Source: Leifsonia sp040686855
Lineage (GTDB): Bacteria > Actinomycetota > Actinomycetes > Actinomycetales > Microbacteriaceae
NCBI RefSeq assembly: GCF_040686855.1
Contig: NZ_JBFBOG010000002.1
Location: 186,001-250,000, forward strand
DNA: 64,000 bases
Reading direction: 5' to 3'
The translations under genes and the position numbers were made by a program. The notes under the pieces are model-generated. The model made no database searches. It saw nothing but the letters and a program-made list of their open reading frames with translations, and had not been told where the DNA came from. This document shows, piece by piece, positions 59,776 to 64,000 of the stretch (its first letter is position 1; every line of letters starts with the position of its first letter).

Positions 59776-61053
59776 TCACGGTGGGCTCAGTCCCAGCACA
59801 GGGTAGAGGATCGAGAAGTCCTTGGTGAGTCCGCCCTCCAGCGCGTCGACCACATGGCCGGCCCCCGGCACGACGTAGTAGGTGGTCCGCATCCCGGCCG
59901 CCTGGGCCGCCTGCGACATCCGCTGCACGCCGGGGATGAACGTCGGATCGTCACCGCCGACCGTGAAGACGGCCGTCATCGCCGAGTACTTCCCGGGGTT
60001 GGCGGCGAGGATGGACGTCGGCTTCGCGGCGTCGAATGCGGATGCGTTGCCGCCGAACACCTGGTCGATCGTCTGCTGCTGGATCTCGACCCCCGGGTAC
60101 TCGTCGCCGGACACGACCAGCAGGTTGCCGAACCGGTCGGGGTACTGCGCCGCGTACTTGAAGGCGCAGGCGCCGCCGTTGGAGTAGCCGCCGATGGTCC
60201 AGTACTTCGGGTCCTGCAGCACGCCGAGGTGGCTGCGGATCCAGGCGGGCACCTCGTCGACGATGTACGTCTCCGCAGTGCCGAAGGCGGCGGAGTCCGC
60301 GCAGCCGGGGTCGCCCTGCGTGCCGATCTGATCCGCGACGACGGCGATCGGCGCCAGGCCCTGGTGCTGCGCGGCGTAGGTGTCGAGCACACCGCCGATG
60401 TAGCTGGGGTCGGGGTTGCCCGGGTAGCCCATCATGAACAGCACGACCGGGAGCGGGGGAGGGTCGTCCACCAGGGCGGCCGGCGGCAGGTAGATGCCCG
60501 CGGGCCGTGCCGCGAACCCGGCCGATGGGATGACCTCGCTGCCCTGCTGGCCTTTGGCGGGCAGGTCGGCGGGCGGCTTCCACGTCTCGTACAGCGGCCG
60601 TGTCGGGTCGGCCGTGCTGGTGTGCGGCCCGACGTGGATGCGCCCGGCGTCGGTGATGCCGAACAGCGAACCCAGCGTGGGGTCCAGCCCGTAGTACGCG
60701 TTGATCCCGAGGCCGCCGGTGACCGCGAACAGCAGGATGCCCACGGACGCGATCAGCTTCCGCCACCAGCGCGACCTCCACAGGTTGACCACCGCGAGTC
60801 CGATCGCGGCGAACGTCCCCATCGCCCAGAAGGCCACCTCGGGCGGGAGCGGGCTGCCGAACGCGTCCACGGCGTTCAGCAGCGCGTAGAGACCGACGGC
60901 GACCACGGCGCCGCCGAGGATGCCGAGCAGCGCGGTCAGCACCCATCGCACGGTGACCGGACGGATCAGGAGGTAGAGCGCGAAGGCTGCGCTCAGGCCC
61001 AGGCAGACCGGGAGCAGGGGGCCGTCGACGATGCGGATGCTGAGCGGATCCAC
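59776..61053 (-). CDS. Membrane-anchored alpha/beta-hydrolase (esterase)
   Basis: A 425-residue protein with four N-terminal membrane helices (residues 10-125) and an extracytoplasmic esterase domain. The nucleophile elbow is GGYSNGGACA and the catalytic His is in VPGAGHVVDA. A lid-like segment begins VVLFMMGYPGNPDP. It is transcribed just before the DUF2156 gene and their coding regions nearly touch. Hydrolases paired with lipid aminoacyltransferases are known to remove the amino acid from the lipid, so that is the proposed role. Confidence 0.85.
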   Translation of the reverse strand: MDPLSIRIVDGPLLPVCLGLSAAFALYLLIRPVTVRWVLTALLGILGGAVVAVGLYALLNAVDAFGSPLPPEVAFWAMGTFAAIGLAVVNLWRSRWWRKLIASVGILLFAVTGGLGINAYYGLDPTLGSLFGITDAGRIHVGPHTSTADPTRPLYETWKPPADLPAKGQQGSEVIPSAGFAARPAGIYLPPAALVDDPPPLPVVLFMMGYPGNPDPSYIGGVLDTYAAQHQGLAPIAVVADQIGTQGDPGCADSAAFGTAETYIVDEVPAWIRSHLGVLQDPKYWTIGGYSNGGACAFKYAAQYPDRFGNLLVVSGDEYPGVEIQQQTIDQVFGGNASAFDAAKPTSILAANPGKYSAMTAVFTVGGDDPTFIPGVQRMSQAAQAAGMRTTYYVVPGAGHVVDALEGGLTKDFSILYPVLGLSPP

Positions 61054-61084
61054 GTCGATCGACCTCCCCCGGGAGCGCGGCGGC

Positions 61085-62473
61085 TCAGACCTCCTTGAGC
61101 CGCTCCGCCAGGTACCGGTCGAGGCCCTCCAGCGGGATGCGCTCCTGCTGCATCGAGTCGCGGTCGCGCACGGTCACGGCATCGTCCTCGAGCGAGTCGA
61201 AGTCGACCGTGACCGCGAGCGGTGTGCCGATCTCGTCCTGGCGGCGGTACCGGCGGCCGATCGCGCCCGAGTCGTCGAAGTCGACGTTGCGGCGCTTGCG
61301 GAGCCGGTCGGCCAGCCCGCGGGCCAGCGGCGACAGGGCCTCGTTGCGCGACAGCGGCAGCACGGCGACCTTCACCGGCGCGAGCCGCGGGTCGAGGTGC
61401 AGCACCGTGCGCTTGTCGGTGCCGCCCTTGGCGTTCGGCACCTGCTCCTCGTCGTACGCGTCGACCAGGAACGCCATGAGCGCGCGCGTGAGACCGAACG
61501 ACGGCTCGATCACGTACGGCACGTAGCGCTCGTTCTTGTTCTGGTCGAAGTAGCTCAGGTCTTTGCCCGAGTGCTCGATGTGCGTCTTCAGGTCGAAGTC
61601 GGTGCGGTTCGCGACGCCCATGAGCTCGCCCCACTCGCTGCCGACGAAGTCGAACTTGTACTCGATGTCGATGGTGCGCTTCGAGTAGTGGGCCAGCGAG
61701 TCCTTGGGGTGCTCGAACCGGCGGATGTGCTCCGGGTTGATGCCGAGGTCGGTGAACCAGTCCCAGGCGAGGTCGATCCAGGTCTCGAACCACTGCTCGT
61801 CCGTGCCCGGCTCGACGAAGTACTCGATCTCCATCTGCTCGAACTCGCGGGTGCGGAAGATGAAGTTGCCCGGCGTGATTTCGTTGCGGAACGCCTTGCC
61901 GATCTGACCGATGCCGAACGGCGGCTTCTTGCGCGAGGTCTGCAGCACAGACGCGAAGTCGGTGAAGATGCCCTGTGCGGTCTCCGGGCGCATGTAGTGC
62001 AGGCCCGACTCGTCGTCGACGACGCCGAGGTAGGTCTTCATGAGGCCCGAGAACTGGCGGATCGGCGTCCACTGGCCCACCTTGTCCGGGTGGTCCGGGT
62101 CCGGGATGTCGTCGAGGCCGTTCGCCGGCGGGTGGCCGTGCTCGGCCTCGTACGCCTCGAACAGGTGGTCGGCGCGGTAGCGCTTGTGGGTGATCAGCGA
62201 CTCGGTCAGCGGGTCGCTGAAGACCTGCACGTGGCCGGACGCCTGCCACACCGCGGTGGGCAGGATGATCGCCGAGTCGAGGCCGACCATGTCGCCGCGA
62301 CCGCGCACGAACGAGTTCCACCACTCGCGCTTGATGTTCTCCTTCAGCTCCACGCCGAGGGGACCGTAATCCCACGCCGAACGCGTTCCGCCGTAGATCT
62401 CGCCGGAGGGGAAGACGAATCCGCGGTGCTGCGCCAGCGTGATGACGGAATCCAGTCTCGACGGTGCGGCCAT
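61085..62473 (-). CDS. glyQS: Glycyl-tRNA synthetase (alpha2 type)
   Basis: A 462-residue class II synthetase attaching glycine to tRNA-Gly. The start is LDSVITLAQHRGFVFPSGEIYGG, motif 2 is FRNEITPGNFIFRTREFEQME, and the C-terminal anticodon domain begins near LAPVKVAVLPLSRN. Length and motifs fit the single-chain bacterial and archaeal type. GGGAGC precedes the ATG. Essential housekeeping gene, 32 bases upstream of the esterase gene on the same strand. Confidence 0.97.
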   Translation of the reverse strand: MAAPSRLDSVITLAQHRGFVFPSGEIYGGTRSAWDYGPLGVELKENIKREWWNSFVRGRGDMVGLDSAIILPTAVWQASGHVQVFSDPLTESLITHKRYRADHLFEAYEAEHGHPPANGLDDIPDPDHPDKVGQWTPIRQFSGLMKTYLGVVDDESGLHYMRPETAQGIFTDFASVLQTSRKKPPFGIGQIGKAFRNEITPGNFIFRTREFEQMEIEYFVEPGTDEQWFETWIDLAWDWFTDLGINPEHIRRFEHPKDSLAHYSKRTIDIEYKFDFVGSEWGELMGVANRTDFDLKTHIEHSGKDLSYFDQNKNERYVPYVIEPSFGLTRALMAFLVDAYDEEQVPNAKGGTDKRTVLHLDPRLAPVKVAVLPLSRNEALSPLARGLADRLRKRRNVDFDDSGAIGRRYRRQDEIGTPLAVTVDFDSLEDDAVTVRDRDSMQQERIPLEGLDRYLAERLKEV

Positions 62474-62606
62474 GGTGCTCCCTGTGCGATGCGGGTAGGT
62501 GGGACCCGTCCATCCTACTGAGGAAGCGGCGGCCGCCGCCGCGGCGTCATGAACCGGCCCGTCCTTCGTCTCAGGAGGTGACGGGTCTTTCAGAGAGGCG
62601 GACTGG

Positions 62607-62894
62607 ATGAGCGAGACGGTCTCGGTCGATACGAGTCGGTTGACAGCGAATGCGGAGGCGCTGGCGGCAGCGAACGCGCCCGAACGCCGCCCGCTGCGTT
62701 CGGAAGGCCCACTGGGGTCGTCCCGATGCGATGGTGCGTTCGAGAGCTTCGACCGTTATTGGGATCCGGCGACGGAAGCGCTGCTGTTCGCCATCGACGC
62801 GCTGTCCGTCGCGCTCCGCGACACTGCCCGTGCATACGAGTTGCGGGACGCACTCGGCGCCAGGACATTCGACAAGGGGATTCATGCGTTCTAG
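62607..62894 (+). CDS. Small ESX-like (type VII secretion) protein
   Basis: A 95-residue helical protein with an N-terminal VDTSRLTANAEAL segment and a C-terminal amphipathic half (ALLFAIDALSVALRDTARAYEL), similar in size and pattern to ESX/EspC-type partners. A canonical central WXG is missing. GAGGCG precedes the ATG. It overlaps the long WXG-type gene by 11 bases, so it is probably its partner or chaperone. Confidence 0.65.
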   Translation: MSETVSVDTSRLTANAEALAAANAPERRPLRSEGPLGSSRCDGAFESFDRYWDPATEALLFAIDALSVALRDTARAYELRDALGARTFDKGIHAF

Positions 62895-64000
62895 CGACTG
62901 GTCCGCAGCCGGGTTCTCGTCCGACCCGACCCCTGGCAGCGTCGAGGCGGTGCGCACACTCCGTTCCCTGGTCGACGCGGAGGCGGAGCGGCTGCGATGC
63001 CAGGCGGAGTCGGTCAGTGCCGTGCTGGGAACGTTCGCCGATGCTCACTGGACGGGAAAAGCGGCCGACGGGTTCGAGAGTCGGCTACGGGAGGTCTCGG
63101 AGGCTGCGCGGGTCGCGTCCGCCCGGCACGGCCAAGCGGCTTTCGCCCTCCACGTGTGGTCATCGAGGCTGCAGTCCGTCCAGGAGGCAGCCGACGCCGC
63201 GTTGCGGGTGGCGCAGGAGGCGGAGGAGGACCTCGCACTGGCCCAGGCGTCCGTGGGCTCGCTGATGGGAGAGCACGCTGCGCTGATGGCCACCCTGAGG
63301 TCCATCGAGGCGGCGCTGTCGGCGAACGCGGACAGCCGGAGGTCGGGGATGCACGGTCCGTCGGACGCGGACCTGATGGTTGCGCGTCGTCGCGCCGACG
63401 ACGTCGACGCCGAGCTGGCGACCGCACGCTTCGTCCTGAACGACGCGCAGGAGCGCTTGGACGCCGCTCGCGCTCGAGCCCGGGAGGCGCAGGAGGAGTT
63501 CGAGGCCGGAGAGACGCACTTCATCCGCGAGCTGGAGGAGACGCTGGATGGAGCGGTCGTGACCTTTCGCGCGGTCAACGCTATCCACGACTCCGGGCCG
63601 GCCTCACGCAGCGTCCAGGGTCCGAACGATCGAGAACTCACGGAGATTCGCGGCCTTATCGGCGAAGCGAACGACTCGGTCTGGGAGATGGTGCAGGCCT
63701 GGGTGTCGGGCGAGGGGGCGCGCGAATACGCCTTCGGAGAACACGACGCCTTCACGAAGGTGTTCAGGAAGAGCGCGAGCGCCCGGCAGGCGATGAAGGA
63801 GATGACGGAGAACATCAGGGCGAACGGACACGGACCCGGCGATGGCGACGAATTGAGGTTCGACGCCAAGGCATCAGATCTGCCTCGGGACGCACGAACC
63901 ATCGCGACCCTCGGCGCCGAGGGCAATCTTCCAGAAGCCTTCGTTGGCTCGTTCGGCTACACGTACACAGTCCTCGGGACTGATCCGCTGGGAAACTTCC
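62884..64000 (+). CDS. Long WXG-type protein, N-terminal part (3' end outside window), probable type VII toxin
   Basis: The frame is open from ATG 62884 to the end of the window (372 codons). Residues about 1-95 form a WXG100-like helical hairpin with HWTGKAADGFESRL. A very long Ala/Glu/Arg-rich coiled coil (about 100-220) follows. After residue 230 codon choice becomes less GC-biased and the sequence turns globular (SVWEMVQAWVSGEGAREYAF, VGSFGYTYTVLGTDP). This is the layout of polymorphic toxins exported by a type VII system, with the toxin domain beyond the window (inference). Confidence 0.72.
   Translation, partial: MRSSDWSAAGFSSDPTPGSVEAVRTLRSLVDAEAERLRCQAESVSAVLGTFADAHWTGKAADGFESRLREVSEAARVASARHGQAAFALHVWSSRLQSVQEAADAALRVAQEAEEDLALAQASVGSLMGEHAALMATLRSIEAALSANADSRRSGMHGPSDADLMVARRRADDVDAELATARFVLNDAQERLDAARARAREAQEEFEAGETHFIRELEETLDGAVVTFRAVNAIHDSGPASRSVQGPNDRELTEIRGLIGEANDSVWEMVQAWVSGEGAREYAFGEHDAFTKVFRKSASARQAMKEMTENIRANGHGPGDGDELRFDAKASDLPRDARTIATLGAEGNLPEAFVGSFGYTYTVLGTDPLGNF

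Overview
The window is about 64 kb of high-GC chromosome packed with short-spaced genes on both strands. Gene content points to an actinobacterium of the family Microbacteriaceae, most likely Leifsonia or a near relative. The evidence is a NucS/EndoMS mismatch nuclease, a MarP-type acid-resistance protease, CopC/YcnI secreted copper proteins, a chaplin-like LAXTG surface protein, many start codons that sit 6-7 bases behind a TANNNT box (leaderless mRNAs), and a small ribbon-helix-helix protein resembling the ParB of a Leifsonia plasmid. The genus is inference. I see no rRNA, tRNA, CRISPR array, transposase or prophage. No gene-free stretch exceeds about 255 bases; the larger gaps are described where they hold something.

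Region by region. 1-4610: end of a ROK-family sugar regulator/kinase, then a three-gene monosaccharide ABC importer (ATPase, permease, lipoprotein) closed by a strong terminator. 4662-16513: an HtrA-like protease, the AzlCD exporter, a TetR/MFS efflux pair with clear operators, a quinone-oxidoreductase-like enzyme, MarP, two tiny acidic proteins, a copper module (CopC, YcnI and a Met/His-rich membrane protein), and a response regulator with a histidine kinase. 16785-24451: an M15-like secreted peptidase, a NUDIX enzyme, an envelope operon (holin-like, DUF3618-like, YihY), a stress protein followed by a FluC pair for fluoride export, and a MarR/MFS pair.

24503-31284: the most accessory-looking part. 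It holds a secreted Ala/Pro/Val-rich protein, a 668-residue chaplin-like protein with ten internal repeats and a sortase signal, an orphan TacA-like antitoxin, a plasmid-type RHH protein in a less GC-rich pocket, and a type III polyketide synthase operon arranged like srsABC of Streptomyces griseus. 31305-38947: a complete mannitol phosphotransferase locus (IIB-like protein, HPr, enzyme I, MtlA, MtlF, MtlD) facing its PRD regulator MtlR.

39038-62473: mostly housekeeping and transport genes: HAD phosphatase, SseB-like protein, NucS, lactonase, a LacI-controlled MFS transporter, M20 amidohydrolase, MATE exporter, an ABC exporter with its MarR regulator, a beta-lactamase-like serine hydrolase, an M13 metallopeptidase, PrsW, a lipid-aminoacylation pair (MprF-like synthase plus esterase) and glycyl-tRNA synthetase. 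62607-64000: a small ESX-like protein overlapping a long WXG-type protein that runs off the window, probably the 5' part of a type VII-secreted toxin.
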